Positions 9,237 to 18,756 of a DNA stretch of 64,000 nucleotides are shown here, piece by piece; position 1 is the first letter of the stretch; each line of letters starts with the position of its first letter. The stretch comes from Marinilactibacillus piezotolerans (lineage in GTDB: Bacteria; Bacillota; Bacilli; Lactobacillales; Carnobacteriaceae_A). The stretch covers positions 1,364,001 through 1,428,000 of the forward strand of contig NZ_FWDP01000004.1 of assembly GCF_900169305.1 (NCBI RefSeq), written 5' to 3'. Position numbers and translations under genes: made by a program. The notes under the pieces are model-generated. The model did no database searches and was not told the DNA's origin. It was given only the letters and a program-made list of their open reading frames with translations.

Positions 9237-10183
9237 GCTTCTTCCTCCTCTGTCAGGGCTAAGAAAACTTCGTCCAAACTTGGCTGGCTCAACGAGAATG
9301 TCACAAGCTCAATACCCGCTTCTGCTAAATGGTTTAATATTGTCGTCGCTATGGCTGGGTCTTCTACTTTAACTAACACTTCAGCAGCTCTTGAAGACTC
9401 GCTCAAAACAAGTCCGACGCTTGACTCAATCAGTGATTCTGCTTGCGTTCGGTCTGCTTCATTTTTCAGCGTCAAGTGCAGCATCCCTGAACCGACAGAG
9501 GCTTTTAGTTCTGTTGCGGTTCCTTCAGCAATGATCTCTCCTTTATCAATTACAGCGATACGGTCAGCCAGCTGGTCCGCTTCTTCTAAATATTGTGTGG
9601 TCAATAATACTGTAGTGCCGGCTTTCGTTAAAGCACGAATCACGTCCCAGACTTGATTCCGGCTTCTCGGATCCAGTCCAGTCGTCGGCTCATCTAAAAA
9701 CAGCAAATCAGGCGTTACCACGATACTCGCCGCAATATCCAGTCTTCTGCGCATTCCGCCAGAGTACTCTTTTGTCTGCTTGTTTGCAGCATCAAATAAC
9801 CCAAAAGCTTCCAGCAGATCCAGCGCGCGCTTCTTTGAATCTTTTCTGGAAAAGCCCATCAATCGACAGATCATGACCAGATTTTCTTTTCCTGTCAAGT
9901 CTTCATCTACCGAGGAATACTGTCCTGTCAAAGCAATTCGCGGACGGATTTTTTTCGGTTCTGTCTGCACATCGTATCCGAAGATCGTAGCTGTTCCCCC
10001 ATCAATCTCAAGCAGTGTCGCCAGCATCCGCACGGTTGTTGTTTTCCCCGCTCCGTTTGGTCCTAAAAATCCATAGACCATGCCTTTTTCGATGTTCAAA
10101 TCTATTTTGTTTACTGCTTTAAAATCACCAAACTGCTTCGTCAGTCCCCTGACTTCAATAGCATATTCCCTCGATTTTTCCAT
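9233..10183 (-). CDS. ABC exporter ATP-binding protein (DrrA/CcmA-like)
   Basis: About 316 residues. Walker [10 protein letters not shown], signature [12 protein letters not shown], Walker [14 protein letters not shown] and an H-loop in LLTTQYLEE are all present, followed by the C-terminal DUF4162-type extension found in daunorubicin-type ATPases. The start is ATG at 10183 (MEKSREY), seven bases after GGGGAG; upstream ATGs lack sites. It drives the permease encoded next, with which it overlaps by four bases. The long GC-richer stretch of both genes does not stand out from its neighbours. Confidence 0.88.
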   Translation of the reverse strand: MEKSREYAIEVRGLTKQFGDFKAVNKIDLNIEKGMVYGFLGPNGAGKTTTVRMLATLLEIDGGTATIFGYDVQTEPKKIRPRIALTGQYSSVDEDLTGKENLVMICRLMGFSRKDSKKRALDLLEAFGLFDAANKQTKEYSGGMRRRLDIAASIVVTPDLLFLDEPTTGLDPRSRNQVWDVIRALTKAGTTVLLTTQYLEEADQLADRIAVIDKGEIIAEGTATELKASVGSGMLHLTLKNEADRTQAESLIESSVGLVLSESSRAAEVLVKVEDPAIATTILNHLAEAGIELVTFSLSQPSLDEVFLALTEEEEA

Positions 10184-10316
10184 GAGCATTCTCCCCTTTT
10201 CCCCCACAACTTTTCTTCTGATCATCCTTTAACACTTGTTATTATACCTTATTGACATAACTTGTTATATGTATTTACTGTAAAATCTGCTGTTTATTTA
10301 ATGGTTTATCGGGACA

Positions 10317-10355
10317 AATAAAGAGACGTCTTTTCTAGAAAAAACGCCTCTTTAT
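10317..10355. terminator. Terminator hairpin after the DUF4349 gene
   Basis: AATAAAGAGACGTCTTTT pairs imperfectly with AAAAAACGCCTCTTTATT around CTAG. It ends the minus-strand transcript of the gene 10385-11296. Confidence 0.7.
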
Positions 10356-10384
10356 TGCTGCCTTATTTTATTGTTCGGTATGGC

Positions 10385-11296
10385 TTATTTCTTTCTCTTC
10401 TTATGAACGTAATAGAGAATACCGCCTATCAAACCAATCACGATCAGGAAAGGAATGGCATAGATGATCCAGATCAGAAGAGATTGCAGGAAATAGAAGA
10501 ATCCGTACATTGATTCCATGAAGGCTTCGCTCACTCTGTCGATGAACGGCAGATGATCACCGCTGGAATCTGATAGGCTTGGACGCTCCATTACATACAG
10601 CTGTACCTCAGTATAATCGATCAGACTGTCAAATGTCTCCAGTTCTGCCTGTAGTGATTCGCGTTCTTGAATCGTCTCGCTCAGGCTGTTTTCCAACTCA
10701 ATAATGTCTTCGATAGATCCTGCTTCTTCCAGCAGAGCTGTCAGCCGTGCTTCCTTGTTTCTGAGGACTTCGATTCTGGCTTCTGTATCGCGGTACGTTT
10801 GCGTGACATCCTGTGTTCCGATTGCCTCATTCTTTTTATAAGCCTCCATGTCTTCCAAGGCATTTAGAAAGTCTGTCAGCGATTCTGTCGGCACTCTCAG
10901 TGTGTAGCTGACACTTTTATATTGTTGCCCGGAAATACTACCCGGTTCATCAGTTGTTTCATTGGAAAATTCTATATATGCGTCAAACTGGTCGACCAGA
11001 TCTTCGACTGTGTCTGTTGTCTGCTGAAAATCTAAGGTCTCGTATTCTAAAGATACTGTCTTGATGACTTTTTCACCAATCAATTCCCCACTTTGATTGG
11101 TGTTGGAAGCTCCTTCTTTCGGTTCTATCACTGTATTTTCTGAGGGTGAAGACCCAGGTTCTGATGCCATTTCCGAATCGGACATTTCAACACTTGAATC
11201 AGCTGATTCTTCTGCCATGTCGCCGTCACCGTTTGACGAACAGGCTGACAGGATCATTATAATTACTAATGCTATCCATACTATTCTTTTTCTCAT
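10385..11296 (-). CDS. DUF4349 lipoprotein
   Basis: 303 residues. A lipoprotein signal (IMILSACSS) is followed by a Ser/Glu-rich linker (residues about 20-70), the DUF4349 domain containing KTVSLEYETLDFQ and a coiled-coil (residues about 170-215), a C-terminal transmembrane helix near 270-295 and a basic tail (HKKRKK). That gives an external domain tethered at both ends. DUF4349 has no established biochemical role. ATG at 11296 follows AGGGGG. It stands between an ABC exporter and a SAP-domain gene, and the hairpin downstream suggests its own transcript. Confidence 0.75.
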   Translation of the reverse strand: MRKRIVWIALVIIMILSACSSNGDGDMAEESADSSVEMSDSEMASEPGSSPSENTVIEPKEGASNTNQSGELIGEKVIKTVSLEYETLDFQQTTDTVEDLVDQFDAYIEFSNETTDEPGSISGQQYKSVSYTLRVPTESLTDFLNALEDMEAYKKNEAIGTQDVTQTYRDTEARIEVLRNKEARLTALLEEAGSIEDIIELENSLSETIQERESLQAELETFDSLIDYTEVQLYVMERPSLSDSSGDHLPFIDRVSEAFMESMYGFFYFLQSLLIWIIYAIPFLIVIGLIGGILYYVHKKRKK

Positions 11297-11476
11297 TTTC
11301 TTTCCCCCTAATGATGATCGTTATGCTGTTTTATAATTCCTCAACATGTAAACATATTAAATCTACTGTTAATGTTCCACACTTTTCCCCTTTGTTATTC
11401 CGTTCTGCATTAGCGTTGTCTTCTGCGCTTTCCTCTAGTAAACTGTAATAAACAGCAAGCAGGAGGCGACGAAAAG

Positions 11477-12079
11477 ATGAATACACAACATATTGAATTA
11501 CAGAACAGTCACTTGGACTTAGAAGATCCAGCGGTTCAAAAGGCGCTGTCTTTGTATGACCAGCATGAAGAAGCTCCTTATATCTCTCCTAAAAGAAACC
11601 TGGATGAGTGGCTGGAAGCTGTAGAGATTGGTTCTGAGTCGCTTGTTCCTAAGCGTAACATGGTGCGTTTAGAAGAAGGGATTCTGCCTGGCTATCTGAT
11701 TTTACTTTGGCGTATCAGTTTCTCGACTTTTACCAACGAAAGTCCTTTTCCAAAATATTTCGAATATACTTACGGTATCAATGCAGAGCAGGCCTTGGAT
11801 GAATTATTGGAAAAACATTATGTTAAAGAGATGTCTGCCTTTGAATCTCTGACCTACCTAAACGCTGCTCAGTTAAAAGATCTGCTGAAGAAAAGAGGCG
11901 GATCCGGCTTTTCCAACTTGACCAAAGGCAAGCTGATGCAGCGTGTACGTTCTGCTTACTTGGAAGATGAATTAGAATCACTTTTCTCTGTTCGCGGATA
12001 CAAGCTGACCTCTCCTGGTCTGGCACTGCTTGGAAAATATCCTGAGATCATCGACAAGCATCCGAAAAAGAAATTTTAA
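11477..12079 (+). CDS. SAP-domain protein, function unknown
   Basis: 200 residues, no signal peptide or membrane helix. The central part (LNAAQLKDLLKKRGGSGFSNLTKGKLMQRV, residues about 126-156, quoted in part) matches the helix-loop-helix SAP fold, which in other proteins binds DNA or RNA; here nucleic acid binding is inference. The N-terminal half, with VPKRNMVRLEEGILPGYLILLWR, is a conserved but unnamed block found with SAP in related Firmicute proteins. AGGAGG lies ten bases before ATG. Isolated on the + strand between minus-strand genes. Confidence 0.65.
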   Translation: MNTQHIELQNSHLDLEDPAVQKALSLYDQHEEAPYISPKRNLDEWLEAVEIGSESLVPKRNMVRLEEGILPGYLILLWRISFSTFTNESPFPKYFEYTYGINAEQALDELLEKHYVKEMSAFESLTYLNAAQLKDLLKKRGGSGFSNLTKGKLMQRVRSAYLEDELESLFSVRGYKLTSPGLALLGKYPEIIDKHPKKKF

Positions 12080-12090
12080 TGAGTATTATT

Positions 12091-12125
12091 GGCGCGATAG
12101 ACTTCTTAATGGCTATCGCGTCTAT
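12091..12125 (+). terminator. Terminator of the SAP-domain gene
   Basis: GCGCGATAG pairs with CTATCGCG, then TCTATTTCTAT. Located 12 bases after the stop codon. Confidence 0.65.
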
Positions 12126-12144
12126 TTCTATATTCATTTTTTCC

Positions 12145-12810
12145 TTACTGTATACTGTTGATTACTTCTATGAGAGCTGATTCTGAGATCGGCTGGTCGA
12201 ATTGAAGACGATAATTGAATCCATCGTTTTGCCATTCAGCCAAGTAAATATGATTTTCTTCTCCTGATAAGCTGACGGTTACGCCGTTAACTTCTATCGT
12301 CTCAGTCACCGCAGCGGAGTTCTCTCCGTCTCCAAATTCATAAAACCTTTCTTCTTTAATAAATGTCAGAGCATTTTCTGATCCAAAGAACTCGATCATG
12401 GCTTGACCCGTTTCTCCGGATGTATACTGACGGCTCTCCACCTCAAATGGTACTGTTTGGATGTTCTCTACCTCAAAACCGACACTTTCTGACAATGCCG
12501 CTCTTGAAGCATAAACATCACTCGATGGTGCACTTTCTAGCGCTGAATCCTCGCTGGCTATTTCTGTCTGATCGTTTCGGCTGCTCTGATTGTAGATCAG
12601 GACGCTTCCGAAAATGAATAGCCCTATACAGCAGACGGCTGTTACCACAGACAGGGTATGTTTCGGCAGCCGGAAAGCTTTCTTCTGAGGTTCTGATTGT
12701 TCAGACAGGTCAAAGGCATATTTACTGATGGCATACAGGATGCTGTCTTGCATCTCCTCCGTCACTTCAAGATGATCCATCACCTGGTTATAGTTATTCT
12801 TCAAAATCAT
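12145..12810 (-). CDS. Putative anti-sigma factor with DUF4367-type external domain
   Basis: 221 residues: a short cytoplasmic N-terminus (residues 1-50), one transmembrane helix (LSVVTAVCCIGLFIFGSVLI) and an external domain whose end (NGVTVSLSGEENHIYLAEW, then FQQPISE-like sequence) fits DUF4367. The gene overlaps the preceding sigma factor gene by 17 bases, the usual arrangement for a membrane anti-sigma partner. The ATG at 12810 is only three bases from AGGAGG; a TTG two codons later (12804) has better spacing and may be the true start. Release of the sigma factor on envelope stress is inferred from the pairing, not seen. Confidence 0.65.
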   Translation of the reverse strand: MILKNNYNQVMDHLEVTEEMQDSILYAISKYAFDLSEQSEPQKKAFRLPKHTLSVVTAVCCIGLFIFGSVLIYNQSSRNDQTEIASEDSALESAPSSDVYASRAALSESVGFEVENIQTVPFEVESRQYTSGETGQAMIEFFGSENALTFIKEERFYEFGDGENSAAVTETIEVNGVTVSLSGEENHIYLAEWQNDGFNYRLQFDQPISESALIEVINSIQ

Positions 12811-13411
12811 AGGCCTCCTTCAATACTGTTTTCAGCTTAATACGTGCACGTCTAAGTAAAGAGCGGACCGTGGCTTCTTTTTTGGAGAGCATGTCAGCTG
12901 TTTGGGCAGTAGAATAGCCTTCTTGATAATATAAATGAATCACTTCTCGGTATTTGATCGGCAGCGATTTTACGGCTTCCCAGACATAGCTCAAGTCCTC
13001 ACTCTTTTTTGCAGTCAGTGTCTCATTCAATTCGTCCGTTTTGCGTATATGGTTGTACTTGATTTTATTTTTACTGAGATTGATTGCCACTCTCAAAAGC
13101 CAGGCCTTTTCATGTTCAGCGGATTCGAACTGCGGATGCTTTTTCAAATATTGGATCAGTGTATCTTGTAAAATATCTTCCGCATCACTTTTATTATGCA
13201 AGTAAGAATAGGCGAGACGGAAAATTGCATTCCCGTATAATGTCATTAACCTGCTTGCCTGTTCCTGATGGGTCTCCTTCTGCTTTGACTGCCCCGATTC
13301 AGGGCGGCTGAATGCAAAAGAAGAATAAACGGCTTGAATCATATGCCAGATTGTCTGAAAAAAGTATCCGCTCCTCCTTTCTCTGTTATTCATTAAGTCA
13401 GCATGCTGCAT
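12794..13411 (-). CDS. ECF-family RNA polymerase sigma factor
   Basis: 205 residues with sigma-70 region 2 (AIFRLAYSYLHNKSDAEDILQDTLIQ, residues about 62-87, in part) and region 4 (SLPIKYREVIHLYYQEGYS, then TVRSLLRRARIKL). It lacks region 3, as expected for an ECF factor. An N-terminal extension of about 50 residues precedes region 2, longer than typical. ATG at 13411 follows AGGAGG with seven-base spacing. Its 3' end overlaps the downstream anti-sigma gene. Promoters of this sigma class often precede their own gene; a candidate lies at 13476-13505. Confidence 0.85.
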   Translation of the reverse strand: MQHADLMNNRERRSGYFFQTIWHMIQAVYSSFAFSRPESGQSKQKETHQEQASRLMTLYGNAIFRLAYSYLHNKSDAEDILQDTLIQYLKKHPQFESAEHEKAWLLRVAINLSKNKIKYNHIRKTDELNETLTAKKSEDLSYVWEAVKSLPIKYREVIHLYYQEGYSTAQTADMLSKKEATVRSLLRRARIKLKTVLKEAYDFEE

Positions 13412-13475
13412 CTGTTTTCCTCCTTACCCATTTTAACCATGTAAATCAGACGGCTTTAAAAAGCCTTCTTACCTT

Positions 13476-13505
13476 ATATACAACTCAACAAGTCATAATG
13501 TTGCA
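13476..13505 (-). promoter_or_regulatory. Candidate promoter of the ECF sigma operon
   Basis: On the minus strand TGCAAC (13500-13505) precedes GTATAT (13476-13481) by 18 bases. AAC-containing -35 elements are usual for ECF promoters, but the -10 part does not match a known class, so this is only a candidate. A small hairpin (GGCTTTTTAAAGCC) sits in the leader. Confidence 0.3.
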
Positions 13506-13910
13506 GAAATAAATAAATTTTTTATTCTTTTTTATTCTTTATGATGCATTCTCTAGAAAGCAGAACGTTTATTAGTTCCATTATAGCCATACCTATTCTT
13601 CAATAGAAATAAAAGTCGTATGTGAGAATCTACCCCAATAGCTCAGTTAAGGCCAAAAGGGTTAAAGGAACGATTTGACCATCTCTCTGATCATAGAACA
13701 GGTATCTAATTCAAGATAGGAACCAGTTGGCCTTGAATGAAAAGAATCTGGGACAACCATTTAAACAAGAGAACAAGTAAAAACTCCATCCAATCAAGAA
13801 TTTCTTTTCTTGAATATGATGGAGTTCTACTTTTGAGTTCGTTTGGTCTCAATCTCTTTATTTTACGAGGACTTACCAGCCTCTAACGATGTAACTCTGT
13901 TTTGAATACT
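13506..13910. other. Intergenic region with inverted repeats
   Basis: No credible gene. It holds TTAAGGCCAA (13647-13656) and TTGGCCTTGAA (from 13727), a 9-10-bp inverted repeat 70 bases apart, and a terminator hairpin (AACTCCATC ... GATGGAGTT) at about 13782-13826. The block GAATCTGGGACAA next to it resembles short repeats common near gene ends in lactic acid bacteria. Confidence 0.4.
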
Positions 13911-14258
13911 TTATTCCTGCATGCTCTTTTTGATTTTCTCCGGTATCATGACTACTTCCGTCTTCAAATCAACTGGTTTAAATGTTTCATCTATACATTC
14001 TTCCCAAAACTCTAAAAACTTCTTATCAATCCAGTGGTCAGACTGTTCTACCTCTTGCCCACCTTCCCCTTGGACTGAATACCAGTACAGATATTCTTCC
14101 TCATTCAACTCTTCTCTGAAGATTGTTTCCACATACATTTTTTCTCCTTCAAGTGTGACGAGGACATCTTTCAGGTTTTCATTTAAAAACTGCATCCATT
14201 CATCTACTCGTCCTGACTTTCCTTTTTTCACTTTGAATCTCGTTAATTCTACGTTCAT
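13911..14258 (-). CDS. DUF6176-like small protein
   Basis: 115 residues, soluble, highly acidic. The start (MNVELTRFKVKKGKSGRVDEW) and the block YWYSVQGEGG followed by DHWIDKKFLEFWEEC fit a family of dimeric-alpha/beta-barrel-like proteins annotated DUF6176. No catalytic residue can be named. ATG at 14258 has GGAG within ten bases upstream. It follows the two ABC exporter genes by 56 bases but its link to them is unclear. Confidence 0.6.
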   Translation of the reverse strand: MNVELTRFKVKKGKSGRVDEWMQFLNENLKDVLVTLEGEKMYVETIFREELNEEEYLYWYSVQGEGGQEVEQSDHWIDKKFLEFWEECIDETFKPVDLKTEVVMIPEKIKKSMQE

Positions 14259-14314
14259 ACATGCAAACTCCTTTTACTACATTGACTTTTTCAGTTTCAT
14301 ACAACCTATAAATC

Positions 14315-16141
14315 CTACTGATAATACTGCGCTTGAGCATTCCAAAGTTCCTGGTATTTTCCGTCTTCTTCAACGAGTTCTTTATGAGACCCACGCTGGA
14401 CGATTTCTCCACGATCGAAGACGAGAATCTCATCGCAGAACTTAGCGCTGGAAAGTCTATGAGAAATGTAGAAAGCTGTCTTATCCTGAACCAGCTGGTC
14501 GAAATGCTGGTAGATTTCAAACTCAGTGATGGGATCTAGTGCCGCTGTCGGCTCATCAAGTACCATGACCGGCGCGTCTTTATACAGCGCTCTGGCAATG
14601 GCGATTTTCTGCTGCTGACCGCCGGAGAAATTGACTCCAGATTCGTCGAACTCTGTACTGATATAAGTATCCAACTGCTTCGGTAATGCTTTGATGTGAC
14701 TTGCCAACCCTAACTGTTCCAGTGTGTGCATTCCCTGCTCTGTATCATAACCCGGCTGTACAGATATATTCTGTCCCAGTGAAAAACCCAGCAAGTGATA
14801 ATCTTGAAACACCACACCGAACAAATCGAAATATTCTCTCAGGTCATACTTTCGTGCATTGATTTTATTTAGCTTGATTTCACCGCTTGTTGGCTCATAG
14901 AGTCTAGTCAACAATTTGATAAAAGTCGTCTTCCCAGAACCATTCTCTCCTACAACAGCATATTTCTTCCCTACTTCAAAAGTCCCCGTCAAATTTTTCA
15001 AAACACGTTCTTCCGTTCCCGGGTAGGCAAAAGATACTTGATCTAACTTGAAATGATACTGATGATCTAATCGTTTTTCGACGGGCAGACTGCCGATGAC
15101 TTTTTCATCTGGCAAGTCTAAAAACGCGTAATATTCTGCTAATGTATCTGGGGCAGAAAACATCATCATCAGATGCTGGATCGTTCCTGGAAATACAGAT
15201 ACCATCTGGCTCAACGCGCTGGATAATTGAATAATCAGAGCGATTGGAAGAGCCCCTAATAAAACCAGCACCCCTATATAGGCATAGATCAGGTAATTCA
15301 TGATTTGAAACAGTCCTGATGTAGGTATGATCATTTTTTTAAACAACTTGTAGTTGGCTGCAACGATTTTCAGTGAAAATGCATCATCTTCTTCAACGTT
15401 TTTGAGCATCTTATCCGTTAACTGGTATAAACGAATCTCTTTGCCTGATTGAACATCTTGCAAGATGTCATCTTCATAACTATAAACTGCATTGATTCTA
15501 GCGACTTTCTCAAATAGTTCAATCAGATATTTTCCTGACTTCTTTGACTGCCCGACTTGTACCCAGATGCTGAATCCAAGCATCCCGGCAAATCCAATCA
15601 GTATCATAAACGGATTTAAAAACCAGTACTGGTCAGGTAAATTACTGACATCTACCGTAAACAGAGGAAAAAGTAGAATCACACCCCAGATTGTACTAAA
15701 GAAACCTGCCAGTACCATCTTCATTCTAACTTTTAAAATCGGCAAGGACGATTGACTGCTCACGTTGTTTCGATTTATAAAATCCAGCTTTTCTCGTATT
15801 TCTGAATCTTCTGCATAGCGATACTGCATCGTCAGCATTTTCTTTTGCGGAATAGCATAGAGTTTTCTCATCAGTATGGCATCTTCTCTTTCAAACACCG
15901 GCTGAAGCATGCTGCTGATCCACTGCAGGAGAAAGGTCAAAGTTAAATACTGAATAATCAAAGCAGGGATACGATTCATCTGGCTGTTGGATAAAGCTGC
16001 AATGATTTGCGTTACATAGATAAACCCGATAAATGGTGTACTGGAAGAAACTGCCGACTGAATAATGAGTAAAAAGTGGTATTTTTTCCCTAAATGAAAC
16101 AGATCTGAAAAAGCTCGTTTATATAACCGTATATTCTTCAT
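14315..16141 (-). CDS. ABC exporter, fused permease/ATPase (second half of pair)
   Basis: 608 residues: six-helix membrane domain (residues about 1-330) then an ABC domain with Walker A GENGSGKTT, signature FSGGQQQKIAIA, Walker B VMVLDEPTAALDP and H-loop YISHRLSS. The start overlaps the stop of the preceding gene by one base (TAATG), so the two are made together and probably form a heterodimer. Such pairs next to LytTR/GHKL regulators commonly export peptides or antibiotics; no peptidase C39 domain is present, so any peptide is not processed by this protein. No precursor peptide gene was found nearby. The substrate is unknown. Confidence 0.85.
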   Translation of the reverse strand: MKNIRLYKRAFSDLFHLGKKYHFLLIIQSAVSSSTPFIGFIYVTQIIAALSNSQMNRIPALIIQYLTLTFLLQWISSMLQPVFEREDAILMRKLYAIPQKKMLTMQYRYAEDSEIREKLDFINRNNVSSQSSLPILKVRMKMVLAGFFSTIWGVILLFPLFTVDVSNLPDQYWFLNPFMILIGFAGMLGFSIWVQVGQSKKSGKYLIELFEKVARINAVYSYEDDILQDVQSGKEIRLYQLTDKMLKNVEEDDAFSLKIVAANYKLFKKMIIPTSGLFQIMNYLIYAYIGVLVLLGALPIALIIQLSSALSQMVSVFPGTIQHLMMMFSAPDTLAEYYAFLDLPDEKVIGSLPVEKRLDHQYHFKLDQVSFAYPGTEERVLKNLTGTFEVGKKYAVVGENGSGKTTFIKLLTRLYEPTSGEIKLNKINARKYDLREYFDLFGVVFQDYHLLGFSLGQNISVQPGYDTEQGMHTLEQLGLASHIKALPKQLDTYISTEFDESGVNFSGGQQQKIAIARALYKDAPVMVLDEPTAALDPITEFEIYQHFDQLVQDKTAFYISHRLSSAKFCDEILVFDRGEIVQRGSHKELVEEDGKYQELWNAQAQYYQ

Positions 16142-17958
16142 TAGATGACGCCTCCTTCAATAACCGCTTCTGATTCATCCTCAACCTTATCTTTCTTGTA
16201 GTAATAAGCCTGAGCTTCATACAGATTATAATAGTCCCCAGCTTTTCTGATCAGTTCATCGTGTGTACCTATCTCTGTAATAGCGCCTTGTTTCAAGTAG
16301 ATGATTCGATCACAGAACCTAGTTGATGACAAACGATGTGAAATAAAAATAGACAACTTATCTTTCGAGAACTGGAAATAATCCTGATACACTTGATGCT
16401 CTGCGATTGGATCAAGTGCGGCAGTCGGCTCATCTAATATCAGACAAGGAGCATCTTTGTACAGAGCTTGTGCCAGTTTCAATTTCTGAAGCTGTCCCCC
16501 TGAAAGATTAACGCCATCTCGGTCAACAGCTCGTACAATTTTAGTCTCATCTTTTGTTTTGAACTGTGAAATAATTGTCTCCATCCCGCTTAACTTCAAG
16601 ACTCTTTCATATTTCTCGGCATCGAACGGCACGCCTTGGATAATCGTCTCTTTAATGGAATAGGTTAGTAAGTATTTTTCCTGAAAGACTGGAGCAAACA
16701 AAGTATAGTATTCAGAACGGTTAAAGTCTTTTTGTGAAATACCATTAATGAGAATTTCGCCCTCATCCGGCTCAATCAACCCGGTAATCAAGTTAGTCAG
16801 TGTCGATTTACCTGCTCCATTTTCTCCAACGATGGCCAAGTTCTCATAGGGCTGTATGATCAGAGAAATATTTTTCAAGGCTGGCTGATCGTGATTGGGA
16901 TACGTATATGAAACATTCTTTAATTCAATGGTCAGAGGTCCACTTGGGATTTCTGTGCCTTTGCCATGATTAAATCGGCTTTTTTGCGTTAGAAATTTAT
17001 CGTATTTTTCCGTTTCATTGATATTTTTGTTCATTTTACCGGATGCTTTAATCAATTGAATAATTGCCTGTGCTAGAATCGTTACGGAGCCAGCAAAAAC
17101 AACAAAACTGGATACAGGGATCTCACCAGACACAATCAGCTGGACACTTCTTATATATGACAATGCCGAGAGGCCGATAATCCCAATGTTCAAAACTGTA
17201 CTTTCCGTCCAAGATAATCTCTGTTTTGGTTTTAAAATTTCTTGGTACTGATCTATCGTGTTTTTTTCTATCCGCTTGAACCAGTTATTCATCTGGAAAA
17301 TACGGACATCTTTTGTGATTCTGGATTCCCCGTAAACTTTTACTAAGTATCTCTGTTTTTGTGTATTATTCGCTATAGCTGAAAACAATTTGTGATCAAG
17401 CTTGATCTGCAGTCGATTAAAGAACAAGACGATCAGCATAAAGAGTCCTATCATCAACAAGAATAAAGGCTCCAGCTGACTTAGAATTGAGACAGTCAGT
17501 ATGACACTGGTTAAAGCCGTTCCCCATTCAATACTCTCTGGAATCAGTCTTCCAAACAGCGATTCGTTATTGTAACTCAGCTCTCTTGCTTCGTTATAGC
17601 GTTCTTGCGCTTTCTTTCCGATTAACAAAGGATAGTCTAATTGAAGGTACTGCTTTTTTACTTTGAACATTGTCTGTGTTCTAAAGAAGTTGACGTACTC
17701 TTCTACTGTAATCTCAAAGTAAGAACTTGCTAGCTCTGCCACTGCCAATACTGCGATCCATCCTAGTAAATTCAATAGATATTCCTGAATAGCTATCCCT
17801 TCCAGCAGCCACTGGATAACCTGTGCGGACAGCAATAACTGCAGTAACGGCTTAACCGCATTGATAAGTACATTTAAAGACATAAAAACAAATATCGTCG
17901 GCTTAAATGTGTATAATTCCATTATTAAAATCTTTAAGTGCTTAAGTTTCTGTTTCAT
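16141..17958 (-). CDS. ABC exporter, fused permease/ATPase (first half of pair)
   Basis: About 605 residues: membrane domain of six helices, then ABC domain with Walker A GENGAGKST, signature LSGGQLQKLKLA, Walker B LILDEPTAALDP and H-loop FISHRLSS. Start chosen at 17958 (MKQKLKH), eight bases after GAGG; an upstream ATG at 17997 lies inside the preceding terminator stem. Both halves have intact catalytic motifs, so neither looks degenerate. The terminator at 17984-18017 lies immediately in front, so expression depends on read-through from the regulators or on a promoter not recognised here. Confidence 0.85.
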   Translation of the reverse strand: MKQKLKHLKILIMELYTFKPTIFVFMSLNVLINAVKPLLQLLLSAQVIQWLLEGIAIQEYLLNLLGWIAVLAVAELASSYFEITVEEYVNFFRTQTMFKVKKQYLQLDYPLLIGKKAQERYNEARELSYNNESLFGRLIPESIEWGTALTSVILTVSILSQLEPLFLLMIGLFMLIVLFFNRLQIKLDHKLFSAIANNTQKQRYLVKVYGESRITKDVRIFQMNNWFKRIEKNTIDQYQEILKPKQRLSWTESTVLNIGIIGLSALSYIRSVQLIVSGEIPVSSFVVFAGSVTILAQAIIQLIKASGKMNKNINETEKYDKFLTQKSRFNHGKGTEIPSGPLTIELKNVSYTYPNHDQPALKNISLIIQPYENLAIVGENGAGKSTLTNLITGLIEPDEGEILINGISQKDFNRSEYYTLFAPVFQEKYLLTYSIKETIIQGVPFDAEKYERVLKLSGMETIISQFKTKDETKIVRAVDRDGVNLSGGQLQKLKLAQALYKDAPCLILDEPTAALDPIAEHQVYQDYFQFSKDKLSIFISHRLSSTRFCDRIIYLKQGAITEIGTHDELIRKAGDYYNLYEAQAYYYKKDKVEDESEAVIEGGVI

Positions 17959-17983
17959 TTCCTTCACCTCCCCGTTAGTATAT

Positions 17984-18017
17984 CTAAAAAAATACACTCC
18001 TTTTTCAGAAGTGTATG
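17984..18017 (-). terminator. Internal terminator/attenuator in front of the ABC pair
   Basis: On the minus strand ATACACTTCT ... GGAGTGTAT forms a stem followed by TTTTTT. It lies after the kinase stop and before the first ABC gene, so it should reduce exporter expression relative to the regulators. Confidence 0.65.
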
Positions 18018-18033
18018 AATGGTCTGCATTTGG

Positions 18034-18756
18034 TTACGAACGGTCAGATAATGGCAAAGTAACTTCTGTTGCAAAGACACCGTCCTCCCATTTCCTGTTT
18101 ACAATTCCCTGATATTTATCTACTGCCTGGTCTATCCTGGAAAGTCCGTACCCTCTGCTGTTCTTTCGTTTCAGCGATAGAAAAGAGGGTCTAGGATTTT
18201 CAGTCATCGTATTGGTCACGCTGATATACAAAGTATTTTTCATCGGCGCCAGATATAGTCGAATAAATCTATCGTCAGCCGTCTCACTCTTTTTGGTCGC
18301 TGCCTCAATGGCATTGTTCAAAAGATTGCCCAGAATGATGGCTAAGTCTACGTGTTCAATACTGAGTTCTTTTGGAGCAATTGCTGTAGCATCCAACTCA
18401 ATGCCTCTATGTTTTGCCGCTGTCAGTTTTGTATTCACTATGGCATCGATCATTGTATTTCCCGTTCGAATGATGGTATCTACTTGGTTCAGTTCATTCG
18501 TCAGTTGTGCAATATAGCTGCCCAGCTCATCGGTTTTTTTGTTTTGCATTAAGGTGTTCATGACTTGCAGATGGTTGCGATAGTCATGCCGGATTCCTCG
18601 CATCTGCGTATAGATGATTTCCACTTCCACCGCATACTGATCCAATTCTTTCTCCTGTATCTTGTACTGCTCAATCGTTCGTCTTTGTCTGAAAAACAAG
18701 AAAAGCAAGATCATCAGCAGTACTATCATTAAAACAATCCCGATCCACTCAGTCAT
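18034..18756 (-). CDS. GHKL histidine kinase with a single transmembrane helix
   Basis: About 240 residues. One N-terminal helix (IGIVLMIVLLMILLFLFF), then a coiled coil, the Spo0B-like phosphoacceptor block with RHDYRNHLQV (His near residue 71), and an ATP-binding GHKL domain with LGNLLNNAIEAA and SRGYGL. Relatives such as AgrC or ComD carry five or more sensor helices; this one has none beyond the anchor, so the signal must come through partner proteins or the cytoplasm. Start at 18756 overlaps the response regulator stop by eight bases, which implies coupled translation. Confidence 0.82.
   Translation of the reverse strand: MTEWIGIVLMIVLLMILLFLFFRQRRTIEQYKIQEKELDQYAVEVEIIYTQMRGIRHDYRNHLQVMNTLMQNKKTDELGSYIAQLTNELNQVDTIIRTGNTMIDAIVNTKLTAAKHRGIELDATAIAPKELSIEHVDLAIILGNLLNNAIEAATKKSETADDRFIRLYLAPMKNTLYISVTNTMTENPRPSFLSLKRKNSRGYGLSRIDQAVDKYQGIVNRKWEDGVFATEVTLPLSDRS

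Noticed and set aside
14315-17958. ABC pair as a lantibiotic processing exporter
   Set aside because: Neither protein has a C39 peptidase domain and no precursor peptide or modifying enzyme gene is nearby.
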